From: Amylostereum areolatum
Taxonomy: Eukaryota; Basidiomycota; Agaricomycetes; Russulales; Stereaceae
NCBI GenBank assembly: GCA_012932865.1
Contig: SAXG01000003.1
Span: 1,612,001-1,676,000, forward strand
DNA length: 64,000 bases
Direction: 5' to 3'
Positions within the stretch are counted from its first letter, which is position 1. Every line of letters starts with the position of its first letter. This document shows positions 10,029-22,183 of this stretch, in pieces. Below the pieces are notes generated by a model. That model had not been told where the DNA came from. It worked only from the letters and a program-made list of their open reading frames with translations, and made no database searches. The position numbers and the translations under genes were made by a program.

Positions 10029-12605
10029 ATGCCCGACCAGCACCAGATATTCAAGGTAATCCGTGCGCTCACCGCCCCTCCCCCCCTCCGATTTCTCACC
10101 CCCCCTTGTGTCCCGCGCACAGGCCACGTACAGCGGCATCCCCGTCTACGAGATGTACGTACACGCGGGGCACCCGCACTCACCCGCTCATTTTTCTGAC
10201 GCGTCCAGGATGTCCAAGGGCGTCGCCGTCATGCGCCGCCGCTCCGACGGGTGGCTCAATGCCACGCAAATCCTCAAAGTCGCCGGGTTCGATAAACCCC
10301 AGCGGACGCGCGTGCTCGAGCGCGAGGTGCAGAAGGGCGAGCACGAGAAGGTGCAGGGCGGGTACGGGAAGTATCAGGGTGCGTATGCTCTCCCTCCCTC
10401 TCTTCCCTCCCTCCCCCGTCCTCTCCCCCCCCCGTTTTCAAAGCTCACGGTCCCGTCCTCGGACGCGCCCGCGCAGGCACATGGATTCCCCTCTCACGCG
10501 GGCTCGAACTCGCCAAGCAGTACAACTGCGAGCACCTCCTGCGCCCCATCATCGACTTCCAGCCCGCCGCGAAGAGCCCGCCGCTCGCCCCCAAGCACCT
10601 CATCACCCCGTCCTCAGGCCGCGCCGGCAAACGCGCCGAGGGCCCCGCCGCGCGCGCGAGCCGTCGAAACGTGCCCCACGAAGAAGACAGCGAGGTCGAA
10701 GTCGGATCCCCGCGCGGCTCTGAGGATGGGTCAATGACCCCCTCGCCCTCAGAAGCCTCGTCCAGCTCACGCACACCGTCTCCTATTAGGAGCAGTCCAG
10801 AACCTCAAGCACACACGCCCCGCGTCGCCCCCGCCCCCGCCGCCGTGTCCCCCGCCAAACGCAAAGTCACACGCCGCTCGTCCAAACACGATCCGACCCC
10901 CGAACCCGACGCGAGCAACAACAACTAACAACAGCAGCAACAGCAACGCCCCGAACGGCGTCGCCGACGCGACGTCCTACGGCGACCAGATCCTCGAGTA
11001 CTTTATCTCCGATTCGAACCAAATCCCGCCCGTCCTCGTGAACCCCCCGCCGGACTTTGATCCGAACATGGCCATCGACGACGACGGTCACACGGCGCTG
11101 CACTGGGCCTGCGCCATGGGCCGCATCCGCATCGTCAAGTTCCTCCTCTCCGCCGGCGCCGACATCTTCAAGGTGAACAAGTCCGGCCAGACCGCGCTCA
11201 TGCGCAGCGTCATGTTCGCGAACAACTACGACGTGCGCAAGTTCCCGGAGCTGTACGAGCTCCTCCACCGCTCCACGCTCAACATCGACAACTACAATCG
11301 CACGGTGTTCCACCACATCGTGGACGTGGCCATGTCCAAGGGGAAGACCCACGCCTCCCGGTACTACATGGAGACCGTGTTGACGCGTCTGGCGGACTAT
11401 CCCCGCGAGCTCGCGGACATCATCAACTTCCAGGACGAAGACGGCGAGACGGCGCTCACGATGGCCGCCCGCTGCCGCAGCAAGCGTCTCGTGAAGATCC
11501 TCATCGACCACGGCGCCGACCCCAAGATCTCGAACCGGGACGGGAAGAGCACGGAGGACTACATCCTCGAGGACGAGCGCTTCCGCTCGTCCCCGATCAT
11601 GCCCTCGCGCGCGATGGCCATGTCCTTCCGCAACGCCCAGGCGGCGTACCCGCCCGCCGCGAGCGCGCCCAACTACGCGTTCGCGCCGTCCAACGGCGAC
11701 AAGGCGCCGCTGCACTACTCGGTCGCCGCGCAGAAGGCGAGCACGCGGTGCGTGACGGACATGGCGAGCATGCTCGACAGCCTCGCGGCCGTCGTTCGAC
11801 CAGGAGCTGCGGGACAAGGAGCGCGACCTGAACCAGGCGCACGCGCTGCTGGGCAACATCCAGGCCGAGATCCTCGAGAGCCAGCGCGCGGTCGGCCAGC
11901 TCAAGGTGCAGGCGCAGGGCCTGGAGGAGACCAAGGACGCGCTCGCGCAGATCGAGAACGAGCTCGGGGCGAAGATGGGCAAGCGCTATCGGCTCGGGTG
12001 GGAGAAGTGGGTGAAGGACGAGGAGGAGCGCGAGCGCATCGTGCGCTCGGCCGGGCAACGGCGCGATCACGTACATCCCGGGGCTCACGCTCGTCCCGCC
12101 GGAGGTGCTCGAGGAGGAGCGGACGATGCTGGGCGCGGGCGCGGGCGCGGGCGCGGGCAGGCGGAACGGGAAGCGCAAGGCGCCGATGCAGGAGGACACG
12201 ACCGATCTGATGGCGCTGCACGCGGACGTGCCGATGGACGCCGAGGGCATGCGCAAGACGTGCGACGCGCTCCGGGAGGAGCTGGTGCAGCATCGGAAGC
12301 GGAGAAAGGAGATGTTCGGCGAGTTCGTGCGGGCGCAGGCGGACGCGGGGACGGGGGGCAAGATGAACGAGTACAGGAGGTTGATCGCGGCGGGGTGCGG
12401 GGGGATACCGCCGGTCGAGGTGGATGGAACGTTGAGCTTGTTGCTCGAGGTGGGTGCCATTTCTTTTCCTTCCCTTTTTTTGATATTACTGTGGGACTGT
12501 CGTTGATATTTTCTCTGTGTACAGTCACTGGAATCGGAAGAACCGAGTTCGTCGTCGGCGGCTTGGAGTAGTTCAGGGCCGTCGAGGTCGATGCCTGTGG
12601 GATAG
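10029..12605 (+). CDS. MBP1: APSES/KilA-N transcription factor with ankyrin repeats (Mbp1-type, MBF complex)
   Basis: This is the DNA-binding subunit of an MBF-like factor that drives G1/S genes. The N-terminal APSES domain is complete over three short introns: [48 protein letters not shown] and [12 protein letters not shown] Ser/Pro-rich acidic linker follows, then ankyrin repeats ([58 protein letters not shown]), a helical region ([19 protein letters not shown]) and a C-terminal dimerisation-type region. Three single-base insertions break the frame: T10926 within an AAC repeat, G11791, and one G in 12053-12055. Dropping each gives a continuous protein ending SRSMPVG. I regard these as sequence errors rather than a decayed gene, because the codons between them are well conserved. 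Confidence 0.92.
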
Positions 12606-12931
12606 TACTTATCGGTGGGGGAGGGGGGGGGACTTTGGTTTTGGTCGGGGGACAGTGTCTTGCTACGAAATGCTGTCATTTTTATATCCTTTTTTTTGTA
12701 ACGTTGGCTTGAAATTGTTGTATCACTATAAGCACCGTGTGGCGTCCGCCTTTTTTCTTGAGACACCTCGAGGACTTTCGTTCAAACGTTCTTGAATAGT
12801 GAAATTCGGGTGGGATGGCACGTGACCTCCGAATTGTGCAGGCGCGGTCGGTGCCAGCTGCAGACTTGTCTTCACCCCCGTCGTCGGCTTCGCTTCCTTC
12901 TCGTCCTTGTCCTGACGCACCTCAGGCCTCA
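12606..12931. other. Intergenic region
   Basis: Between the Mbp1 stop and the first likely start of mitochondrial uL24. It contains a T-rich stretch at 12680-12700, probably in the Mbp1 3' UTR. No gene is seen. Confidence 0.45.
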
Positions 12932-14235
12932 ATGTCAGGGCCTCAACCCTGCGCAGATCCGCAATGCCGCGACGTCCTTCCCGTTCACTCGGGACTTCAA
13001 CCACCTCAAGAACTTCCCCCGTCACTGGCTGAAGCGCTTCTCTTTCTCCGACCCGAACGTCAAAGCGTCCAAGCCCAAGGACCGCATCAAATACTGGAAC
13101 ATCGTCCCCGGAGACCAGGTGCGCGTCGTCGGGGACGCGCAGGACAAGATTCTCGAGGTGTCGAAGATCAACCGTATCACGAACCGCGTTTACCTCAAGG
13201 GCTCCGCGAAGGGCACGGCGGTGCGTCTCTGCTTTCTTTTTCCCCCCTCTGCACTGGCTGGACTTGGCTTATTCGTAATTTTACTTAGCGAGAGGGTGCG
13301 AGCGGCATCATCAACGTGCATTATTCCCGCTGCCAGCTCTTCATTGGTAACCACGAGTTCCCGCCCAAGGGACCCTCGAACGAGCCCCGCGTTGTACCGT
13401 GAGTCGTGTCTCCTGCCGTGCGTCGACGACGTTTATGCTAACAAAATGGCTCGGCAGCGTCTTCGCGACGCGTCTGGGGACCTCGGCGCCGCACTGGCAG
13501 CCTATGGGACATCGTTACGAGTGGGACCGTTTCGCGGCCGCGACCAGCCCGTCGCTGCCCAACCGCGACAAAGACGCGCCCCGCGTGCGGATTCCCTGGC
13601 CGAAACCCGCGGACCCTCCCCAAAACACGCGTACGTTCGACGTTGCTCGGTTCGTCGGAGCGGGGCTTGTGCTCACGGATTTCTGTTTTGCCGCAGCGAC
13701 CGTGTACGACACCGCCGCGGAGGCGGTCACCGCGGTCACGTACAAGCCGCTCGTCCTCACGCCCGACGTCGTGGCGCCTTCGCCGAAACCTGATCCGGAG
13801 AACACCTACATCCAGTCGCTGTTCAACCCGCAAGCGCGTCCGTACGACCAGCAGGCGTCTCCCGTCGAGGTCGGCCTCGTCGCGGAGCTTTCGAACCCGC
13901 ACAGCCGCGCGAAGAAGCAGGCGCGGTGGAAGGCGCGGCAGGTGTACAAGGAGGAGCTGCTGAAGACGTACGTCAAGGCGGAGCTGAGCGACTTGAAGGG
14001 GCGCACGCTCCGCGACGCGCGCGCGGAGGCGACGTGGAAGTGGAAGCAGGCGCTCGTGGAGGAGGAGAAGGCGGAGAAGAGGCGGAAGTGGCTGACGTCG
14101 GGACGGGTGGCGCGCGTGGTGCGGAAGAAGTCGCGCAGGGAGAGGAAGGCGAGGAAGGCGGACGAGCGGTTGCGCGACCTCGTGTTGGAGGCGGCTCCGA
14201 ACCAGGTCATCCCCTCAGAGCAACCTCTGGCTTGA
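12932..14235 (+). CDS. MRPL40: Mitochondrial large-subunit ribosomal protein uL24m
   Basis: The product is a bacterial L24-type protein of the mitochondrial large ribosomal subunit. A KOW motif is clear: WNIVPGDQVRVVGDAQDKILEV, followed by INRITNRVYLKG. It is preceded by the fungal N-terminal block NPAQIRNAATSFPFTRDFNHLKNFP. The long C-terminal half is basic and helical, ending NQVIPSEQPLA. Introns at about 13219-13289, 13400-13458 and 13632-13698 keep frame. The start is uncertain: ATG at 12932 reads MSG and then needs one C removed from 12941-12942 to enter the conserved frame. An alternative in-frame ATG lies at 12792, but its leader looks non-coding. Yeast MRPL40 is the named equivalent. 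Confidence 0.88.
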
Positions 14236-14562
14236 GAACGCTTGCATCTACTTGTTCGTGCACGTATACATCGCCCCTTCTCATTCTTATAGAACTACTT
14301 TACAACGGGGTCCCGGAAGTGGCGGACTTCGCCTAGCGGTAAAGCCGTGATGTTGCCTTCCCTAAGTTCGGCCCAGCTGCTTGAATCTGGCCATGTCTGC
14401 CGTGACACTCCTACTCCTCTTTGTTCACATCCTGAACAAGTCGCTTCTGGGATCGCGCATCCCTACCTATCAGGCAAGTGATATCCCCGATATTGGCCTT
14501 GCAGCGCCCCTTCGTTGAGGCGTCACCTGCATCCGCGAGACCTTCCTTGCCTTTCCCCCACC
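14236..14562. other. Intergenic region
   Basis: Lies between uL24m and the nucleoside transporter, both on the plus strand. It should hold a 3' UTR and the next promoter. A tRNA-like stretch at 14320-14402 was examined and rejected. Confidence 0.45.
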
Positions 14563-16244
14563 ATGCCGCACGATCGCCGAAGGTCCTCAGCAAGCTCAAC
14601 TCGCGCTCCCTACCAGTCTCTACCGCAGTTACCTACATCGCTGGATGCCATCGTTCCGTCCACATTAGAAGAAGCCGAGGATGTTAGTGGCGATGAGGTA
14701 GAGGGAGATATGGTGGGCCATGACCACCCGCCACTGGACCCCCGAATACGGTGGATACACTTCATCCTGGGTTGCGCGGTGCTACTCCCATGGAACGGTG
14801 CGTATTTTTCTTCGTGTTTCTTGTATCCTGTATATCACGGCGCTCACCATACACTCGATGCAGTCTTGATAACGGCAACCCCGTTCTTCCTTGCGCGCCT
14901 GGAAGGCTCCTCTCTCCGGAGCCTGTTCAGCTCATACCTATCCACCTCCTTCACCTTCTCCAATTTCTTCTTCCTCGCGCACGCCACATGGTCTACCAAG
15001 TCGGTACGTTCCTCGCTGCCTTTCGCCGCCGGCCATCTTTTGATGACGATTCTGCGTGCAGGCCTCTCCATCGCACTACCATCCAATGGGCTACCCTCCA
15101 TCTCGCATTCTTGAGCTTCCTGCTCACCTTGAGCACGTTCTTCCATGTCGCACCCGGACTCTTCGCAGCATTTATCCTGCTCTCTGGCATCGCCATGGCC
15201 GCCGCCGGATCATATCTCCAGACCGCCGTCGTCGCCGTCGCCTCCCTCTTCGGACCCGACCGTCATGCAGTCCGTCATGTCCGGCCAAGCCGCGGTCGCC
15301 ATCGTGGTCTCGACCGTCCAACTCGTCAGCGCCGCCGCATCGCTGCACACATCTGGCTCTTCCGACCTCGCATCCACGTTAGCGGCCGATGATGCCGCCG
15401 TGCGATCTGCTAGAGCGTTCTTCGCATTGTCCACCCTGTTCCTCATCGCCGCGGCGGGAGCGAGCGCTTGGATGACGCGCATGTCGGCGTACAAGGCGGT
15501 GGTGCACCCCACGCATCACGCTGAGCATTGGGCTCGCGATTTGGGCGAAGAACGCGTGTTCTTGTCCGAGAACGAGGAGCCGTCAGAACCTGAGCCTGAA
15601 GTCAAAGGACGCATCTTCAATATCGCGCGGAGGAATGTAATTTACGAGATTGCTGTCGCATACGTCTTTGTGGTTACTCTAGTACGTGCTTTCTCAACTT
15701 CTTTTCACTATTTTGTTTTCTAACTGGGTCTTTTTAGGCTGTGTACCCCCCTCTGACCATCTTGGTTCAACCGACAACGCCCGGGACTCATCCATTGCTT
15801 TTTAGCTCCATCCACTTCCTCGTCTTTAACACTGGTGACTTCCTTGGTCGTTACCTCTGCTCGTTCAAACGCCTGCTCATCTGGTCGGAGAAGCGCCTTC
15901 TCGTGCTCTCCCTCTCCCGCACCCTCTTCATACCCCTCTTCCTCGCCTGCAACATACAGCGCAATCCGCTCGAACCCTCCACCCCTCCCCTCATCAACTC
16001 CGATTTGCTATTCATGCTGCTCCTCGCTGCAAGTGGCATGTCCAACGGATATGTGTCCAGCATGTGCATGATGTCCGCTCCGTCGCTGGACCACAACCCG
16101 AAGTTGAAGGGTCGGAAGGAGGACGTGGACATCGCGGCGACGGTTGCGAGCTTTTGTTTGGTTGGCGGGCTCGTTGTGGGCAGCATGGCTAGCTTTGGGG
16201 TGAGGGCGGCGATGTGCGAATGTAACCCGTTCAAGGACGCGTAA
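14563..16244 (+). CDS. Equilibrative nucleoside transporter (ENT/SLC29 family)
   Basis: A multi-pass membrane transporter for nucleosides, probably vacuolar or plasma-membrane (yeast relative Fun26). The hydrophilic N-terminus holds Ser-rich and acidic patches. Family signatures follow: WIHFILGCAVLLPWN in the first membrane segment, GIAMAAAGSYLQTAVVAVASLFGP, VMQSVMSGQAAVAIVVSTVQL, and late segments with FNTGDFLGRYL and ASGMSNGYVSSMCMMSAP. The protein ends CECNPFKDA. Introns include one ending at about 14862, one near 14998-15060 and one at about 15681-15737. One base, G15258, must be dropped to pass from SLFGP into TVMQSVMSG, another of the single-base insertions in this window. Start is the ATG after a pyrimidine-rich leader. 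Confidence 0.92.
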
Positions 16245-16577
16245 TTCATTCGAGAGTATGGGAACGCTATGTTACTTGTTAAACTCGCATTCTTTGTCGT
16301 ATTCGTACTCATCGTTTAATAACTTGGATCTACATCATCTTTGAAGTACACGATGGAGAATGTCAGGCAATTATCATGACCATGGTAGAACCTTTCTTTG
16401 TAAAGCTATGTACACCCAAGCTGGGCGAACTAGCCCAAAATTAAATAAGATCACGAGTCCTACCATACCCACCACCTGTGGCGAACTCGTGAACAAACTG
16501 ATCCAGTAGTTCCGAAGATGACACACTTACAAGACGCGGCGAACATCTCGATGGGGGGATCATGTGTGGATCCCGAG
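16245..16577. other. Intergenic region between convergent genes
   Basis: Holds the 3' UTRs of the nucleoside transporter and of VFA1. The VFA1 frame stays open to 16441 if the inferred single-base insertion is not removed. A GTAAGT ... CAG pair at about 16495-16525 on the minus strand could be a 3' UTR intron. No gene is seen. Confidence 0.4.
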
Positions 16578-17197
16578 TCAGTCGAGGGTTCCGCGAGGAG
16601 CACCGGGCAAGTCTCGGGGCCAATTCCTGCATTTGCTTGACCTGCCTCCGTTTCCTGTGGTCATCCTGGCGCATTGCGAACATATGCCTATGCAGAGCAT
16701 ACTTCTCGTGCGCGGGCGTTGACGGGGTGGATGGGCTCGCAGGCGAGAGCGCGCCAGGCATCGAGCCCGGAGGAGAGGGTGATTTCGTCTCGGTCTTCTT
16801 GTCTGCCTTCCCCTCACCATCCTCCGTCTCGTCCTTATCCGGACTGGCCTTCGCACTGGCCTTTTCCTTGTCCGCCCGGGCCTTTTCCTTGCGCTTCTGG
16901 CTAGCCTCCCACTCCTCCTTGACCTTGGCGATGGCCTCCGCGGTCACGTCCGGTTTCGGCTCTTCGACACGGGTCGCGAAGCCCGCGTCGTTGAGATGGG
17001 CGTCGCAGGTGTAGAGAAAGTCGACGGTCTGGGCGGTGGCAAGTACGGTGGTGGTCGGCTTATAGCAGACATAGCAGGCGCGAGGGGTGCCGGTCGTCTG
17101 GGGCGATTGAGGACTTTGAGATTTTGAATATCGGGTGAGGGGCGGTGCGAAGGCGAGAGGGGCTTACCCGTTTATAGTACAAGTTGGTGAAGGACAT
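16578..17197 (-). CDS. VFA1: Vps4-associated protein 1 homologue
   Basis: Vfa1 binds the AAA-ATPase Vps4, which disassembles ESCRT-III on endosomes. The protein begins MSFTNLYYKR, then after one intron (GTAAGC ... CCCCAG) continues with the family's zinc-binding block ACYVCYKPTTTVL ... DFLYTCDAHL, two Cys pairs. A charged Lys/Glu/Ala-rich helical segment follows, then Ser/Pro-rich linker and the C-terminal block YALHRHMFAMRQDDHRKRR. Removing one base (16608) gives the terminal LPGAPRGTLD with stop at 16578-16580, which fits the family's short Pro-containing C-terminus. Without it, the frame runs on to 16441 with unrelated sequence. The gene is head-to-head with the alcohol dehydrogenase gene. 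Confidence 0.85.
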
Positions 17198-17298
17198 GGC
17201 GATAGAAGAAAGAGATGGCGTAGCGCTTCGGAGGAGCTGGGAGCAGCGGAGAAAGAAAAGACGGGGAGGAAGCCGGAAGACAAGACCAGTGAAGTTGA

Positions 17299-19301
<2,003 letters not shown>

Positions 19302-19502
19302 AACTTTGATCGACCTCCGATATCTGCGGCGAACATACGCGAAGAATCGAACAACGAGGAGTGTGCGATAGCATTGTAGCAATAAATGTAACGAGCCGAT
19401 CTCTGTATACATACAGTTGAACGTTATTATCCCTGAAGTTAGTAGAAAAACAATCCACGAGCACGGGAAGTTTGGGTCCTTTGACGATAGGTACAAACAG
19501 GT

Positions 19503-21150
19503 CTACACGCCTTGATCGACTAGCGCACGAGGGGTGCTTTTCCCCATGACGGCCGACCACAACGCACGAAGGGCAGTGGCGACCTCGCGCCTTCGTAGCC
19601 CAGTCCTCCGCCTGATGGACTTAAACAGCGCCAACAAGCAAAGAATGAAAGAGATGTCGAGGAACAATCTTCGTATGATGATAAGCGTCGGCGATCTGTT
19701 GTCGGAGTGCGCGAGAAACTCCATGACGCCCCGCAGCGAATGGGAGGCCCGTGCGACAGCCCGGAGCACGTACGTCCACAGGCCCATATCATCGAACGTC
19801 AAGTCCCGCCATGTTTCGCCGGCACGGCCGTGAGGACTGCCTCTACCGTATGTTGGTGAAGCGCTTGTGCGCGGCCCAGGAGAAACGTAGCCGCCCGATG
19901 TGAGCAGCGAATGCGATTCAAGCACTTCGAGCCTCTCAGATAAGGCGGCGAGGTGCGCCTGCACGCCCTCGACTGCACGCTCGAGCGCGAGGTGCGAAGG
20001 AGGACGCGTGTCATGAAGCGCGTGGGTGCGAGCGGCTAGAGATGAAGGAGGGCGGCGGTATGCGGCCTGACCTGGATAAAGCGGCGGCGATGTAGGGGCG
20101 TTCGTGTACGGTGCGTAAGGGCCAGTAACGGGGTAGGAGGAAGAAGGTATGGGAGACGTTGAGGGGCCGGCGAAGGCAGAGGGTGTCTCGAAACCCGGGT
20201 GGGGTTGTTGTGTGGGAATCATCCCCGGTGCCATCGTCATGGAGCCGGCCGCGGGGGTGCGGTATCGGTGCGAGGAAAGGGAAGATTGAGGGCGGGTGGT
20301 GAGGCCTTGGTCGTGAGGATGGAGCACGGGCATGGGAGGAAGGGGCGCCTGGTCTTCGTCAGACTCTTCTTCGGAAGTACTCTCCTCCATGGGCTGGCCT
20401 TGTGGGTGCGTATTCGCCCTGGAATGGGGAGCGAGGTGTGCCGAGCGATAGACAGAAGCCGAGGCTTCTTGCTCAGAGTCAGATGAATCTGACCCTGGAG
20501 ACCTTGGCAGTGAGCCTGTCAAAGCAATATGTGAGTAAAATGAGAAGGAGCTAAACGCCGCAAACATACCACTCATCATGATATTGGCTGGGTCCCCCTC
20601 GTAGGCCTCCAACTCCCTCACTAGATCCCGCGCCACTGTCTTGTCGGAGTAACGTCGCAGCACCTGTATGAAGAAACGGACGGGGTGAGCGTTGAATATA
20701 CGTCTTAGGAGCAACATAACGCACCTTGAGAAGGGCGTCCACATAAAGCCACTTAGCCTCGTATGGGTCGAGATCTTTATGCTTCGCCCACGCATCCCTA
20801 CAGACGCTGGTACGTGGCGACTCAACAGACGGAATAGCAGATACATACCATTTCGCGCGCCCGAGCATGTCAAAAATTCCTGGCCTCGGAGACTTGACAT
20901 TTCCAACAGTAGCTGACAACGGTCGGAAGCATTGAGCAGGATGGTACGGGTCATACGGGTCATAAAGCACCTTGCTTGTACAAGCTGAAAGACCCCGTCA
21001 AAGGCTGCTGTTGTTAACAGACCGGCAAACACACCTGTACATGGTCAGCTTCTCCTCATAACCGGTTTGTATTGGACCGGTCTTGGGGAGACTTTGGATG
21101 ATTTCGACGGCGCGATCGAATTGAGCGTCGATGAGTTCGCGAGAGTCCAT
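19503..21150 (-). CDS. Tail-anchored acyl-CoA-binding protein (ACBD5/Atg37-like)
   Basis: The N-terminus is an acyl-CoA-binding domain: MDSRELIDAQFDRAVEII, PKTGPIQTGYEEKLTMYSLYKQATVGNV, KSPRPGIFDMLGRAKWDAWAKHKDLDPYEAKWLYVDALLKVLRRYSDK. The conserved Tyr/Lys residues of the ligand pocket are present. A long Ser/Pro/Gly-rich acidic linker follows, then a helical stretch (ALERAVEGVQAHLAALSERLEVLESH) and one hydrophobic segment near the end (LFLDISFILCLLALFK) with basic flanks. ACBD domain, linker, coiled coil and C-terminal membrane anchor is the layout of ACBD5/Atg37, peroxisomal tail-anchored proteins acting in pexophagy and contact sites. That role is inferred from layout alone. Introns interrupt the ACB domain four or more times. 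Confidence 0.85.
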
Positions 21151-21538
21151 TGTCAGATTCAAGTCAGATTCCAGGGAGATGACGCGTCAAGGGTTTAAGA
21201 GGAAGATGTGTCGATTTGTCCAGGAGTATATAGATGGTGGTGAGAGGGTATATATGTGAAAGGTAAGAAAATGGGAAGAGTAGACAGACGAAGACGCGGC
21301 GCGTCTCGAGCATGTGTTTTCACGCTCAGCGCTCAGCGCCAGCCCCGAGCGCGTACTCATGCTCATAGTGCAAGACTCTTGCACAAAGTCAATATGAAAC
21401 TCAGGAGGCCCCGGTCATCTAACGCACGCCACGAAGTAAACGCGACACAGGTGACCATGGATGTCACAGGCAAAAGGATTACGGAGATGTCATAGAATAC
21501 TTCACGCGTAACGACAGCTACAACCAACTCGATATGTA

Positions 21539-21957
21539 CTACGCCTGTGGTTTGCTCTTGATGGCAGGTGATACACCTCGAGCCCATGTGTACTTCAAGG
21601 AGCCGGGTATCCTCTCTGGTCGTTGGCTAACAACCTTGCCTGAAGCACAATTACGGAATGAGAGCTCCGAGGACGTGCGTGGATAAAATGCTTAGACTTA
21701 CCTTTCCAAACAAGCTTGCCCCATGCCTTCCCGTGCTCCCCATGAAGCTTCAACGACGTCCTTGTGATCTCCCAATAGCTGTCCGCGATCCCCTTCGCCG
21801 GCCAGCGGGTTTGGTACACGCGTTGTCCGACGCCGTCCTGTGGGTAGCGGGAAAGGATTTGGTAGAGGCTGCCGGTTCGGGAGGAGAGACTGGGAGGAAG
21901 TTCGGCAGGGAGGAGTTTTTGGATGGCTCTGGCAACACCTGTTGCCGCGTTGGACAT
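21539..21957 (-). CDS. MRPS34: Mitochondrial small-subunit ribosomal protein mS34-like
   Basis: A short protein starting MSNAATGVARAIQKLLPAE. Its core, LYQILSRYPQDGVGQRVYQTRW, then DSYWEITRTSLKL and HGEHGKAWGKLVWKGK, matches the mS34 family pattern (GVG motif, Y/F-W-x-L/I-TR, and HGKAWG-x-L-x-x-KGK). A single intron beginning GTAAGT leads to KVVSQRPERIPGSLKYTWARGV and the stop at 21539-21541. An upstream in-frame methionine at 22053 would add a Pro-rich leader; I prefer the start at 21957 because the leader lacks mitochondrial targeting character. It lies head-to-head with the carboxypeptidase gene, starts about 230 bp apart. Confidence 0.8.
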
Positions 21958-22183
21958 GATGGGTTGTGTTTCTGTTTGTGGGTGATCGCGAGTCTGACCA
22001 GGAGATGGTTGTGGGCGAATAAAGTCGCGTGGGAATCCGTGCGCGACTGGCACATCCTGAAACAGTAAACTTGCTCACCATCCCTCCAACGCCGACAGGC
22101 CGCTCAGCTGCTCACTGCTCTGGGAAGCGCTCAGGATTGACCATCGCATTTGTGACTTGTGATCTTTAGGCGACTAGCTCGAC

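Noticed and set aside
10400..12605. Mbp1-type gene as a pseudogene because of three frameshifts
   Set aside because: All three are single-base insertions with fully conserved protein between them, the same error type as in essential neighbours such as ENP1, so sequence error is the simpler reading.
11597..12766. 389-residue minus-strand open frame opposite the Mbp1-type gene
   Set aside because: It is the antisense of a GC-rich conserved coding region; the plus strand carries recognisable APSES/ankyrin protein.
14320..14402. tRNA-like segment: GGCGGAC and GTCTGCC could pair as an acceptor stem, with TAGCGGTAAAGCC resembling a D arm
   Set aside because: The D stem does not pair, the T loop lacks GGTTCGANTCC, and no anticodon arm of correct spacing can be drawn.
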